Below, one piece after another: positions 44,297 to 54,000 of a DNA stretch of 64,000 bases. The translations under genes and the position numbers were made by a program. The DNA is from Rhodanobacter denitrificans. Lineage in GTDB: Bacteria; Pseudomonadota; Gammaproteobacteria; Xanthomonadales; Rhodanobacteraceae. The notes under the pieces were generated by a model. That model worked only from the letters and a program-made list of their open reading frames with translations. It was not told the DNA's origin and did not search any database. How positions within the stretch are numbered: position 1 is the stretch's first letter; each line of letters opens with the position of its first letter. The DNA lies in contig JAFIHF010000014.1 of the NCBI GenBank assembly GCA_017848855.1, forward strand, positions 1 to 64,000, in the 5' to 3' direction.

Positions 44297-45088
44297 ATGA
44301 AAGAAAAACACGAGATCGTCGCCAACTGGCTGCCGCGCTACACCGGCACCGCGCTGGAAGAGTTCGGCCAGCACATCCTGCTCACCAACTTCGGCCACTA
44401 CGTGGACCTGTTCGCCGAATGGCACGGCGTGGAGGTGCGCGGCCGCGACCGCCCGATGCCGAACGCCACCGCCGACGGCATCACCCTGGTCAACTTCGGC
44501 ATGGGCAGCCCCAACGCCGCCACCGTGATGGACCTGCTCGGCGCGATCGGGCCGAAGGCCGCGCTGTTCCTGGGCAAATGCGGCGGGCTGAAGAAGAAGA
44601 ACAAGATCGGCGACCTGGTGCTGCCGATCGCCGCGATCCGCGGCGAGGGCACCAGCAACGACTACCTGCCGCCCGAGGTGCCGGCGCTGCCCGCGTTCCA
44701 GCTGCAGCGCGCGGTGTCGACGATGATCCGCGACCTCGGCCACGACTACTGGACCGGCACCGTCTACACCACCAACCGCCGCGTGTGGGAGCACGACGAG
44801 GCGTTCAAGCATCGCCTGCGCCAGACGCGCAGCATGGCGATCGACATGGAAACCGCCACCATCTTCGCCGCCGGCTTCGCCAACCACATCCCCTGCGGCG
44901 CGCTGCTGCTGGTCTCCGACCAGCCGATGATCCCCGAGGGCGTGAAGACCGAAGCCAGCGACCGCAAGGTCACCGAGAACTACGTCGAGGCCCACATCCG
45001 CATCGGCATCGAGGCGCTCAAGCTGGTCCGCCGCAACGGCCGCAGCGTGAAGCACCTGCGCTTCGAGGAAGACGGCGAAGGGGAGTGA
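44297..45088 (+). CDS. amn: AMP nucleosidase, short form
   Basis: A 263-residue enzyme that splits AMP into adenine and ribose 5-phosphate. It lacks the N-terminal regulatory domain of the E. coli enzyme (484 residues), as in the short class of Bacteroidetes and Xanthomonadales. Typical nucleosidase features are VNFGMGSPNAAT near 66, GKCGGLKKK near 93 and the purine-binding IDMETATIFA near 183 with LLVSDQP. Divergent from DegV. Confidence 0.85.
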   Translation: MKEKHEIVANWLPRYTGTALEEFGQHILLTNFGHYVDLFAEWHGVEVRGRDRPMPNATADGITLVNFGMGSPNAATVMDLLGAIGPKAALFLGKCGGLKKKNKIGDLVLPIAAIRGEGTSNDYLPPEVPALPAFQLQRAVSTMIRDLGHDYWTGTVYTTNRRVWEHDEAFKHRLRQTRSMAIDMETATIFAAGFANHIPCGALLLVSDQPMIPEGVKTEASDRKVTENYVEAHIRIGIEALKLVRRNGRSVKHLRFEEDGEGE

Positions 45089-45225
45089 GGGTGGGCTTGC
45101 CGCTGTGGGGTGGCCCGCTTGCGGTGGCCATCATTCCCTGCCGACCCTGAACGTTCCCGTCCGGGCCTGCGGGAAGGTGTGTGCGAGTGTTGGAGATCGC
45201 GATCGCATGGTGGGTGGCGGATCGG

Positions 45226-45244
45226 GCGGCAGGCAGCCTGCCGC
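45226..45244. terminator. hairpin between amn and sulfotransferase 2
   Basis: GCGGCAGGC-A-GCCTGCCGC, a perfect 9-bp stem in the 208-bp space between two convergent genes. Confidence 0.5.
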
Positions 45245-45296
45245 GAGCGGAGTTCCCGGCCTGGCACGTCACTGGCCGGGGCCGGCAAGATCGGAG

Positions 45297-46904
45297 TCAC
45301 CCGACAGGCTCGGACAGCTGCGCCGCCAGTGCGAGGCGCAGCGGCTCCAGTTGCCGCGCATAGGTTCGCCACTGTCCCAGCCCCCGGGTATGTATCGTTT
45401 CGCGTACCTGGGCGCTGCTGGGCGTGGCCACGGGTGCCGTGTTGTGTTCCGGGCGGAAGCAGGCTTCCTCGACCGGTAGCCCGCAGAAATCCAGGATCTT
45501 GCGCACGGTTGTTTCGGTTTGCTGCACCAGATCGACATAGGGGACATCGAGCATGGCGCCCGGCAATGCCGTGTTCCAGTGCCGTGCGAGCCGCCTGTAT
45601 TGGCCGTAATAGTGCGCGAGCGCATCCAGGTCGTAGCTGTACGGCGAGATGTTGCCGAACATGGCCTTGTAGTTGGAAAAGCAGGTGTCCATGGGGTCGC
45701 GCACCAGGTGCAGGATGGGTGCGTGCGGCAGGGCACGGCGGATGAAGGCGACCATCTGGATGTTCGCGGGCAGCTTGTCGACGTAGTACGCCTTGCCCTG
45801 CGCCCGCCATTGGGTCTGCTTCAGGTAGCGCTCGCCGAGTTCGCGGTAATCGACCCGTTCGCTGCGGCGGATCACCTCGAGCAGGCCCTCGGAACGAGCT
45901 GGCGCCACATCGGCGACCCAGTGCAACTGGCGCCAGAAGTCGATGATTTCCCCGGCCGAGACGACCTGCGAGTGGCTGGACAGGATGCGGTCCAGCAAGG
46001 TGGTGCCCGAACGGGGCATGCCGACGACGAAGATGGGCATGGGGCCGGGTGGCCGTGCGCTGGGCGGGGCGGGCGCGATCGGCATGCGGGTCAGCGCCGT
46101 GACGACGGCCTCCTCGGCATCGGCCTCGTAGGGGTTCAGCGTGTGCATCAGCGTATTGCAGCGCGACAACGCGGCCCACGCCTCTTCGTGGCGACCGAGG
46201 TCGTCCAATGTCTTGAAGCAGGCGTACTCGAACTCCGCGCGCACGAAATCGCGCTCGGGGTCGGTGCTGGCAGTGGGCATCTGCTGCAATCGTTCCTGGA
46301 GCCAGACCAGTCGGTTGGTTTCCAACGATTGCCTGTGCAGGTTGACCAGCACCGTCACCGCGTCGCCGAAGGACGGCCAACGCAAGAGGCAGCGTTCCAG
46401 CACGGAGTGCGCTGTGTCGAGCTTGCCGCTGAACTGGAGCAGCATCGCGTACATGTGCAGTTCGCCGGGACCGTCGGCGCCGGCCTCGATCGCCTGCTCC
46501 ATCAAACCCCTGGCGATCGGGATGTCGCCGAGCACGAAGCGCAGGTGGGCCTGGGCAGCCAGGAGTTCGACGGGCGGCTCGGGGGCTTGGGCGAGCAGGT
46601 CGAGGCAGGCGCGTGCGGCGACAATCTCGCCGCTGGCGATCAGCCGCTCCACCAGAGACAGGATGAGCGGCGCATTGCGCGGCAGTCGGCTTGCGGCCTG
46701 CAGCAGAGGCCGGCTGGACGCCCGGATGTGTCCACGCTGGAACATCACCGTGGACAACTCGATCAGCGCGGCAGTGTCGTTCGGCGAGCGCGAAATCCGC
46801 AATTCCAAGGCCGCCTGCGCGGCTGCGAGCCGGGCGCCGTCCTCGATTTGGCGGGCCTGCGGGTCGGGCAATGCGGGAGCCAAGGGGGGCGTTGTCGAAT
46901 TCAT
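45297..46904 (-). CDS. TPR-sulfotransferase 2
   Basis: A 535-residue paralogue of the proteins at 41356 and 54370. TPR-like helical repeats fill residues 20-280, less regular than in the other two. The PAPS loop is MPRSGTTL at 296-303, and LVRDPMDTCFSNYK forms the 3'-phosphate region. The start ATG 46904 (MNSTTPPLAP) fits; the frame opens at 46937. It is divergent from receptor 1, with 512 bp between. Confidence 0.9.
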   Translation of the reverse strand: MNSTTPPLAPALPDPQARQIEDGARLAAAQAALELRISRSPNDTAALIELSTVMFQRGHIRASSRPLLQAASRLPRNAPLILSLVERLIASGEIVAARACLDLLAQAPEPPVELLAAQAHLRFVLGDIPIARGLMEQAIEAGADGPGELHMYAMLLQFSGKLDTAHSVLERCLLRWPSFGDAVTVLVNLHRQSLETNRLVWLQERLQQMPTASTDPERDFVRAEFEYACFKTLDDLGRHEEAWAALSRCNTLMHTLNPYEADAEEAVVTALTRMPIAPAPPSARPPGPMPIFVVGMPRSGTTLLDRILSSHSQVVSAGEIIDFWRQLHWVADVAPARSEGLLEVIRRSERVDYRELGERYLKQTQWRAQGKAYYVDKLPANIQMVAFIRRALPHAPILHLVRDPMDTCFSNYKAMFGNISPYSYDLDALAHYYGQYRRLARHWNTALPGAMLDVPYVDLVQQTETTVRKILDFCGLPVEEACFRPEHNTAPVATPSSAQVRETIHTRGLGQWRTYARQLEPLRLALAAQLSEPVG

Positions 46905-47209
46905 CCGTGGATGATAATGCGTCGGCGGGGAGTCCAATCCACCGGCAGGGCTATGAGCACGGCCATGGCAGGTCGAGAGCAGTCGAATTGATCCGGCCGT
47001 TGCCCGCTGCCGATGATTTCAAGCGGCGCCATGCCTGTCATGGCCATTCGGGCCTTGGTCGCAGGCCATGCCCAGGAGCTTGGTTGGGGGCGTTCTCGCC
47101 GGCACTGCACGGCCTGCATGACACCAAGTCAAAACCCTCCCAAAGCCTCGCGAAGCCTATGCGGATGGTCCATTCGATCCTTAACGGCGGGTCACGACAA
47201 ACATAAAAA

Positions 47210-47220
47210 AATTGTTGACT
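47210..47220 (+). promoter_or_regulatory. candidate -35 region of receptor 1
   Basis: AATTGTTGACT, identical in 11 bases to 50889-50899 before receptor 2. TTGACT fits a sigma-70 -35 box; with 17-bp spacing the -10 position reads TTACCT (weak). The leader to the ATG would be about 165-170 bases. Confidence 0.45.
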
Positions 47221-47273
47221 ATGGCATTTTTGCGGGATTACCTTACGGGCAGGTAGGTCGTGATTTGAGGCAA

Positions 47274-47342
47274 TCGCAAGATAATCGACAAGTTCTTGCG
47301 ATCAAATGGAGTTTCGCAAGAAATAGCGTTGTTTTCTTGCGA
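47274..47342. promoter_or_regulatory. four alternating TTCTTGCGA 9-mers
   Basis: TCGCAAGAT at 47274, TTCTTGCGA at 47293, TCGCAAGAA at 47314, TTCTTGCGA at 47334. Orientation alternates, and starts are 19, 21 and 20 bases apart (two helical turns). Located between the candidate promoter and the receptor 1 start codon; probable binding array for a regulator. Confidence 0.6.
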
Positions 47343-47416
47343 GTAAGTGATGCTGATCTGCCAGTCTGGCGCATTCCGGATGCGCCGGTTGTCCTTCAAT
47401 TTGGGGAGATAATGTA

Positions 47417-50400
47417 ATGAGTATTCAATATGGAGCCGGCGCTAACACCTTCCGCTGGCGCCCCACCGCCCTGGCGATCGCCTTGGGCTTGAGTTTCAAT
47501 GGCGCCGTGCTTGCCCAGAGCACGGTCGGCAGCATCTTCGGCCAGGCGCCCGTGGCGTCCGGCGAAACCGTGGTGGTGAGCAATACTTCGGGCATCACGC
47601 GTGAAGTGCCGGTGGACAGCGCAGGCCGCTACCGCGTCGACCACCTGCCGGTGGGCACCTATACGGTCACCCTGAAGCAGAACGGTACGGTTGTCAGCAC
47701 GCACGAGAACGCCTACGTCTCGACCGGCAACGCTACCGGTGTCGACTTCGCCTCCACCAACAAGAATGCCACCCAGCTGTCCTCGGTGACGGTCACGGCC
47801 AACGCGCTGCCTTCCATCGACGTCACCAACGTCAACTCGAGCACGGTCATCACCTCGGCCGACCTCAAGCGCCTGCCGGTGGCGCACAGCGCCGAGGCCA
47901 TCGCGTTGTTGGCACCGAACACCACGTCGGGTAGCAGCTTTTTCCGCGGTCCGTCCGGCGGGTCGCTGGTGTCGTTCGGCGGCTCCAGCGTGACCGAGAA
48001 CGCCTACTACGTGAACGGCTACAACGTGGGTGAACCGTACAAGAACCTGGGCGGCTTCCAGTTGCCCTACGGCGCGATCGAACAGCAGGAAACCCTGACC
48101 GGCGGCTACGACGCCAAGTATGGTCGTTCCGACGGCGGCGTGATCAACCAGGTCGGCAAGCGCGGCACCAACGATTGGCACTTCGGCGGCCAGGTGTCCT
48201 GGCAGCCGCGCTTCCTCGAAGGCACGCCCACCAACTACCGTTATGGCAACACCCCCGTACCGGCCTCCACCAGTCTGGTCGCCAATTCGGCCGATCCGAA
48301 TGCGCCCGGCTCGTTGCGCCAGTACCGCAACAAGAACACGTATTGGGAGACGGTCTACTCCGCCTACGTGGGCGGTCCGCTGATCAAGGACAAGCTGTAC
48401 ATGTTCCTGGCGGGCGAAACCACCAAGGATCGTGGCACCAATGTCCTGAACAACGACAGCGGAAAGGCGCTGGACTACACCGACAAGGACACCAAGTTCT
48501 ACGGCAAGCTGGATTGGAACATCACCGACAGCAACGTCTTGGAACTGACCGCGTTGAAGGACAACAACAGCCGAGGCGCCGGTTCCACCTACGGCTTCGA
48601 CTACGACACCCTGCAGCGCGGTGCGTACCTCTCCAAGAGTGACGTCACCAAGGACAATGCCCAGATCTACATCGGGCACTTCACCAGCTACATCACCGAT
48701 GCGGCCACGCTGAGCATCACGGCGGGCAAGGCACACTTCCAGGATCCGGTCCTGTACGGCAACACCAGCCCGCTGCCGTTCATTTCCAGGGGCAGCCTCG
48801 GCAAGCAGCCGGATGGCTACCAGCCGCACAACGACCAGACCAACACCACGTGGACCTCGCCCGGCGCGAAGAACTCCACCCGTGGTCTGCGCGTGGACTT
48901 CGACTACAAGCTGGGCGACCACGACCTGCTGGCTGGCATGGACAACATGTACTACCGCGCCATCGACCAGGGCCCGAGCTTCCAGAACCCGTTCAGCCCG
49001 CAGAACTATTACTGGCGCTACATCTCCGCGACGTCGGCGCAGAAGCGCCAGATCGGCTGGGCTACCAGCATGACCATGTCGCAGAAGGCCTGGTACCTGC
49101 AGGACAACTGGCAGGTAACGCCCAACGTCTACCTGAGCGTTGGCCTGCGCAACGACCGTTTCACCAACTACAACGATCTCGGCAAGGCGTTCGTTGACGA
49201 AAAGAACCAGTGGGAACCGCGTATCGGCGCCAGCTGGGACGTGTTCGGCGACTCCTCGTTCAAGGTCTACGGCAATGCTGGCCGTTACTACCTGGCGCTG
49301 CCGAACAATGCGGCGGAGCGTGCGGCCAACCGTTCGACCTACCTGACCTCGAACTGCACGTTCACCTCGGTCGACGAAACCACCGGCGTTCCGGTGAATC
49401 CGTCGAATTGCACGCCGTGGCACTCGCCCGATGGCGAAAACGGTGCGGCCAAGGATCCGCAACAGGTCGCTGCGCGCAACCTGAAGCCGGAATACCTGGA
49501 CGAGTTCATCGTCGGTTTCGACAAGAAGCTGGGCGACAACTGGGTGTACGGTGCCAAGGCCATGTGGCGCGACCTGAAGGCCGCGATCGACGACGAGTGC
49601 TCACCGGGCCAGATCGCCACCAAGATGACCAGCATGGGCCTGGATCCGAGCTTGTACTCCAATTCGCTATACGGCGCCTCGTACTGCCGCCTGTTCAACC
49701 CCGGTCGCACCAACAACATGCTGGTGGTATCCGACGACGGCAGCAGCAAGGTGCTCGTACCGATGACCCTGAAGGATTGGGGCTTCAGCCGTGGCGCCGT
49801 GCGCAAGTACGGTTCGTTGAGCCTGTACATGGAGCACCCGTTCGACGGCAAGTGGTACGGTCGCATCGACTACACCTTTACCCGCGGTTTCGGCAACACC
49901 GAGGGTCAGGTGCGCTCCGATTTCGGTCAGGGCGACGTCTCCAAGACGGAAGACTGGGACAGCTGGCAGCTGATGGACGGCCAGTACGGCGAGTTCGCCA
50001 ACGTCCGCAAGCACCAGATCAAGTTCCGTGGCGACTACCAGATCGCGCCGGAGTGGCTGCTCTCGGCCACCCTGTTGGTGCAGTCCGGTGGGCCGAAGGA
50101 GTGTTTGGGCTACTTCGGCCCGTACACCCAGGGTCCCGGCGGGTACAACCCCGGTGGCGCCAACGACCCGACCGGCTACAACAACTCCGGCACCGGCAAC
50201 TACCACTGGTGCAACGGTCAGCGCGTGACGCCGGGATCGATCGGGCATACGCCGTGGACGGAGCTGCTGAACCTGGGCGTGCACTACCGTCCGGCGTTTG
50301 CAGACAACAAGCTGGGCTTCAACCTGGATATCTTCAATGCGTTGAACCAGCAGCATGCGTTGCAGGTCGACCCGTCGTATCAGTCAGGTTTCGACAAGAA

Positions 50401-50503
50401 GGCTGGCCCAACTGGCACGCTGATCACCAACAACTACTACGGCCAGCCGCTGTTCACCACCCCGCCGCGTACCGTGCGGTTCTCGGTGACCTACGACTAC
50501 TGA
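47417..50503 (+). CDS. TonB-dependent receptor 1 (Oar-like)
   Basis: A 1028-residue outer-membrane receptor. Signal peptide 1-33 ends VLA|Q. A carboxypeptidase-regulatory-like beta domain follows (34-110, with SGRYR-type text AGRYRVDHLPVGTYTVTL), then the plug (about 115-230: LSSVTVTANALP, YYVNGYNV, SDGGVINQVGKRG) and a large beta-barrel ending in aromatic YDY. This is the Oar-type subgroup common in Xanthomonadales, where substrates are mostly unknown. GGGGAG precedes the ATG. Paralogue of receptor 2. Confidence 0.93.
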   Translation: MSIQYGAGANTFRWRPTALAIALGLSFNGAVLAQSTVGSIFGQAPVASGETVVVSNTSGITREVPVDSAGRYRVDHLPVGTYTVTLKQNGTVVSTHENAYVSTGNATGVDFASTNKNATQLSSVTVTANALPSIDVTNVNSSTVITSADLKRLPVAHSAEAIALLAPNTTSGSSFFRGPSGGSLVSFGGSSVTENAYYVNGYNVGEPYKNLGGFQLPYGAIEQQETLTGGYDAKYGRSDGGVINQVGKRGTNDWHFGGQVSWQPRFLEGTPTNYRYGNTPVPASTSLVANSADPNAPGSLRQYRNKNTYWETVYSAYVGGPLIKDKLYMFLAGETTKDRGTNVLNNDSGKALDYTDKDTKFYGKLDWNITDSNVLELTALKDNNSRGAGSTYGFDYDTLQRGAYLSKSDVTKDNAQIYIGHFTSYITDAATLSITAGKAHFQDPVLYGNTSPLPFISRGSLGKQPDGYQPHNDQTNTTWTSPGAKNSTRGLRVDFDYKLGDHDLLAGMDNMYYRAIDQGPSFQNPFSPQNYYWRYISATSAQKRQIGWATSMTMSQKAWYLQDNWQVTPNVYLSVGLRNDRFTNYNDLGKAFVDEKNQWEPRIGASWDVFGDSSFKVYGNAGRYYLALPNNAAERAANRSTYLTSNCTFTSVDETTGVPVNPSNCTPWHSPDGENGAAKDPQQVAARNLKPEYLDEFIVGFDKKLGDNWVYGAKAMWRDLKAAIDDECSPGQIATKMTSMGLDPSLYSNSLYGASYCRLFNPGRTNNMLVVSDDGSSKVLVPMTLKDWGFSRGAVRKYGSLSLYMEHPFDGKWYGRIDYTFTRGFGNTEGQVRSDFGQGDVSKTEDWDSWQLMDGQYGEFANVRKHQIKFRGDYQIAPEWLLSATLLVQSGGPKECLGYFGPYTQGPGGYNPGGANDPTGYNNSGTGNYHWCNGQRVTPGSIGHTPWTELLNLGVHYRPAFADNKLGFNLDIFNALNQQHALQVDPSYQSGFDKKAGPTGTLITNNYYGQPLFTTPPRTVRFSVTYDY

Positions 50504-50531
50504 TACAGCCGACACCTTGTAACGCTTCGCA

Positions 50532-50561
50532 GCCACCGGCCGTCATGGCCGGTGGCTTTTT
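50532..50561 (+). terminator. intrinsic terminator of receptor 1
   Basis: GCCACCGGCC, GTCAT loop, GGCCGGTGGC, then TTTTT: a textbook intrinsic terminator 28 bases past the stop. Confidence 0.95.
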
Positions 50562-50642
50562 ATTGTGCACCTGCCCGGGAGTGGAATCCTCCGGCTGCCT
50601 CGGCGCCGGTACGGGCGCGGCAGTCCCGGCCAGGCGCCGTTT

Positions 50643-50792
50643 ATGGCGGCCGTGCAGTGCAATCGGCAAGGCTATCCCATCTTCATGTGCATCGGCTCGC
50701 AAAAGGTTGCCGATCCGTGGCGCGACTATGTCTGTTTGGGTGGCAATGCTTGGGTGCCAATAAATCAGAAATACAACTGCCTATGGAGTTGA
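50643..50792 (+). CDS. candidate small Cys-containing ORF
   Basis: A possible 49-residue peptide, starting MAAVQCNRQGYPIFMC and containing Cys6, 16, 31 and 46, with VADPWRDYVCLGG in the middle. Composition is protein-like, not the Arg-rich text of shadow frames. It has no clear ribosome site, comes right after a strong terminator and has no family match. It could be a remnant of a longer gene, or a small secreted or modified peptide. Weak call. Confidence 0.25.
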   Translation: MAAVQCNRQGYPIFMCIGSQKVADPWRDYVCLGGNAWVPINQKYNCLWS

Positions 50793-50888
50793 AGCGGGCC
50801 ATATTGCGAATTGTATTAACTTGCGATTATGAACGAATCGAAGAAACTTTCTTAAGCTGTTGATATAGAACATAAACAGCAAGTTCTT

Positions 50889-50899
50889 AATTGTTGACT
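50889..50899 (+). promoter_or_regulatory. candidate -35 region of receptor 2
   Basis: AATTGTTGACT, the same 11 bases as before receptor 1. At 17-bp spacing the -10 position is TTAATG. The leader to the ATG would be about 150 bases. Confidence 0.45.
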
Positions 50900-51075
50900 T
50901 GATGTTAGAGGGATGTTTAATGTCAGTGCGCTTCAAGCTGTTAGCAGGTGCATCGTAACTGCTGTGGAATAGGTTCGTCTGGCTTGGTTTGCCGCACTTG
51001 GCTTGGCCGCGGGTAAGGGTAGCCCGCACAGCCTTTGAAGAAATCGACATTTTCCGCTGGGGAGTTTCCAATCTC

Positions 51076-54000
51076 ATGAATGCCATGAAAATCAATAACG
51101 TGACACGCCGCTCCACACTGCGTCGCACTGCGCTGGCCGTGGCCATCGTCGCTGGTGTCGGCATGACCGGCCCGGTGTTCGCGCAGGCGACCACCGGTTC
51201 GGTCTTCGGTACCGCGCCGGTGTCGGCCGGTGAGACGGTACGCATTGTCAACAATGCGACCGGCCTGACCCGCGAAGTGGCGGTCGGCAGTGATGGCCGT
51301 TATGGCGCCAACCAGTTGCCAGTGGGTGACTACACCGTGTCGCTGATGCAGGGCGGCAACGTGGTGGCCACGAAGGACCATGTGACGGTGAGCGTGGCCG
51401 GTGGCGCGTCCGTACCATTTGTCGCTGCCGAAGCCGGTGGCAAGAACATCCAGAACCTCTCTAGCGTCACGGTTACGGCCAACTCGTTGCCAGCGATCGA
51501 TGTGTCCTCCACCCGTCAGACCTCGGTGATCACGGCACAGCAGTTGAAGCAGCTGCCGCTTGCCCGCAATGCCGAATCGATCGCGATGCTTGCGCCTGGC
51601 GTGGGCCCCGGCAACACCGGCTTGGGTAACGGCCCGGCCGGCACCCCGCTGATCTCGTTCGGCGGCGACTCGGTAGTGGAGAACGCCTACTACATCAACG
51701 GCTTCAACACCACCGACCCGGTGGGCAACGCGGGCGGCATCGCCTTGCCGTACTTCGCCATTGCCGAGCAGCAAACCATTACCTCGGGCTACGGCGCCGA
51801 ATACGGCCGCTCCACCGGTGGCGTGATCAGCCAGGTGGGCCAGCGTGGCGGTAACGACTTCCACGCCGGCGTGTACGCCACCTTTGCTCCGAGCTGGGCG
51901 CAGACCGGTTACGACAACATCTACTACGCCAACCCGGCGGTCACCACGGTCGGTCAGCAGGCCGGCAACATCTACAACAACCGCCGACACGACAGCCGCT
52001 GGAGTACGGTCTATGACGCTTACCTGTCGGGTCCGCTGATCAAGGACACGCTGTTCTTCTACCTCACGGGCGAGATCGAACACGACAACACGCACATTAC
52101 GGATTCGGTCAACAACCCGTACTACTACACGCATGGCACCAGCCTGCCGAAGTTCTACGGCAAGCTGGATTGGAACATCAACGACAGCAACACGTTGGAA
52201 TACACCAACGTGATGTCGAAGAATGCGGACCAGTTTCACAACCTCTACAACTACAACTACAACACGAACTCGATCGGCGGCTTCGCATCCATCGACAACC
52301 CGATCTACTCCAGCAAGTTCAACATCAACATCCTGAAGTACACCTCGTACATCACCGACAACCTCACGCTGAGCGTGCTGGCCGGCAAGATGAAGAGCAC
52401 CTATTTCGGCCAGCTGGAGGTTTTCCCGGGCCTGAATCCGGCGCTTCCCGGCATCTCGCAGGTCTACAACCAGAATCCGGATGTCCCGGGCACGGGCAGC
52501 ACGAATCCCAACCCGACCACCATCCCCACCACGGATCACAAGTCCTCTACGAACAATTTCCGCCTGGACCTGGATTGGAAGTTGGGCGACCACGATTTGC
52601 GTTTCGGTATCGACAACCAGCGCAGCACGGACATCAGCGATGGCACCCTGAGCCAGTGGTCGTACAGCGGCAGCTCCACCCCGTCACCGGGGTATTATTG
52701 GGCGTATGGCGTGATGCCCAATCCTGCCAACCCGACCATACTCTGCAACAACGTCGGGCAGTGCGTCGGCACTGCGGTGAATGCCGCCAACCCCAACGGC
52801 TATTACGCCCAGCAGACCGTGTTCGGCGGCGTGGCGTCGTTCACGGTGGAACAGAAGGCGCAATACATCGAGGACAACTGGCAGGTCACGCCGAACCTGC
52901 TGTTGAATCTTGGCCTGCGCAACGACCAGTTCACCAACTACAACGGCGACAATATTCCCTACATCCGCATGACCAAGCCGCAGTGGGCGCCCCGCCTCGG
53001 CTTCAGCTGGGACATCTTCGGCGACAGCAGCGCCAAGCTGTATGGCAACGTGGGCCGCTACTACCTCGCGCTGCCTTCCGGCCTGGGCTCGCGCATGGCG
53101 GGCTCGAACAGCTATCTCAGCAAGTACTACACCTATACCTCCATCGACGCCAACGGCATCCCGCAGGGCCTGCAGCAGATTCCGGTGTCCGGGCCGGGGA
53201 TCACCGACCCCTACCAGCAGATTTCGCCGGACGGCGAACTGGGCGTGCCGAAGGATCCCAAGCTGGTCGCTGCATCCAACCTGAAGCCGATGTACCAGGA
53301 CGAGCTCGTGCTGGGCTTCCAGAAGATGTTCAACGCGTTCGGGCAGCAACTGGTCTGGACCACGCAGGCGACCGATTCGCGGATGCGGAACATCATCGAC
53401 GATACGGGTAGCATCACCCTGCCGGTCGATGCGGACCCAACCTTTGCAGGTACCGAATCCGATGTGCTGGTCAACCCCGGCAGGAGCAATATCCTGCGCT
53501 ATTGCACGGCGGACAATGGTGCGGCCGTCAACCCTCAGTGCACGCATTACAGCACCTACACCTGGAACCCGCATACGGCGACGAGTTCGGCCGGGTTGGT
53601 CGTGGGCTTCCCGCGTGCCTACCGCAACTATTACAGCTTGGAAGAGTCGCTGGAGCATCCGTGGGACGGCAAGTGGGCGGCCAAGATCGATTATGTGTTT
53701 GCCCGCAGCTACGGCACCACGGAGGGGCCGACGGATTCGCCGGTGGGCCAGATCAGCAATGCCTCGGGTGCCGCGGGCGGCCACCAGTCCGGCTCGATCA
53801 CCGAGGCGTGGGATTTCCCCGAGCTGATGCAGTATTCCAACGGCAACCTGCCCAACATGCACAAGCATACGTTGAAGGCGTACGGTACGTATGCGATCAC
53901 GCCGGAGTGGCTGGTCAGCGGCACCTACATCATCCAGTCGGGTTCGCCGATCAGCTGCCTGGGCTACTACGGCCCGAGCGAGACCGATCCGGATGGCTAT

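Larger units (their letters stand above)
46905..47416. other. leader region of TonB receptor 1
   Basis: 512 bp between divergent genes. The left half is ordinary; from about 47200 it is AT-rich, with a TTGACT promoter element at 47215 and the 9-mer array at 47274-47342. A small open frame (47013-47417) has no family match and overlaps the array; I do not call it. Confidence 0.6.
50504..51075. other. space between the two receptors
   Basis: 572 bp holding the receptor 1 terminator, the candidate small ORF, an AT-rich stretch (50800-50940) and the TTGACT element of receptor 2. No second gene is convincing. Confidence 0.6.

Noticed and set aside
47013-47417. Small gene upstream of TonB receptor 1
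   Set aside because: The frame crosses the candidate promoter and 9-mer array, lacks a ribosome site and has no domain resemblance.
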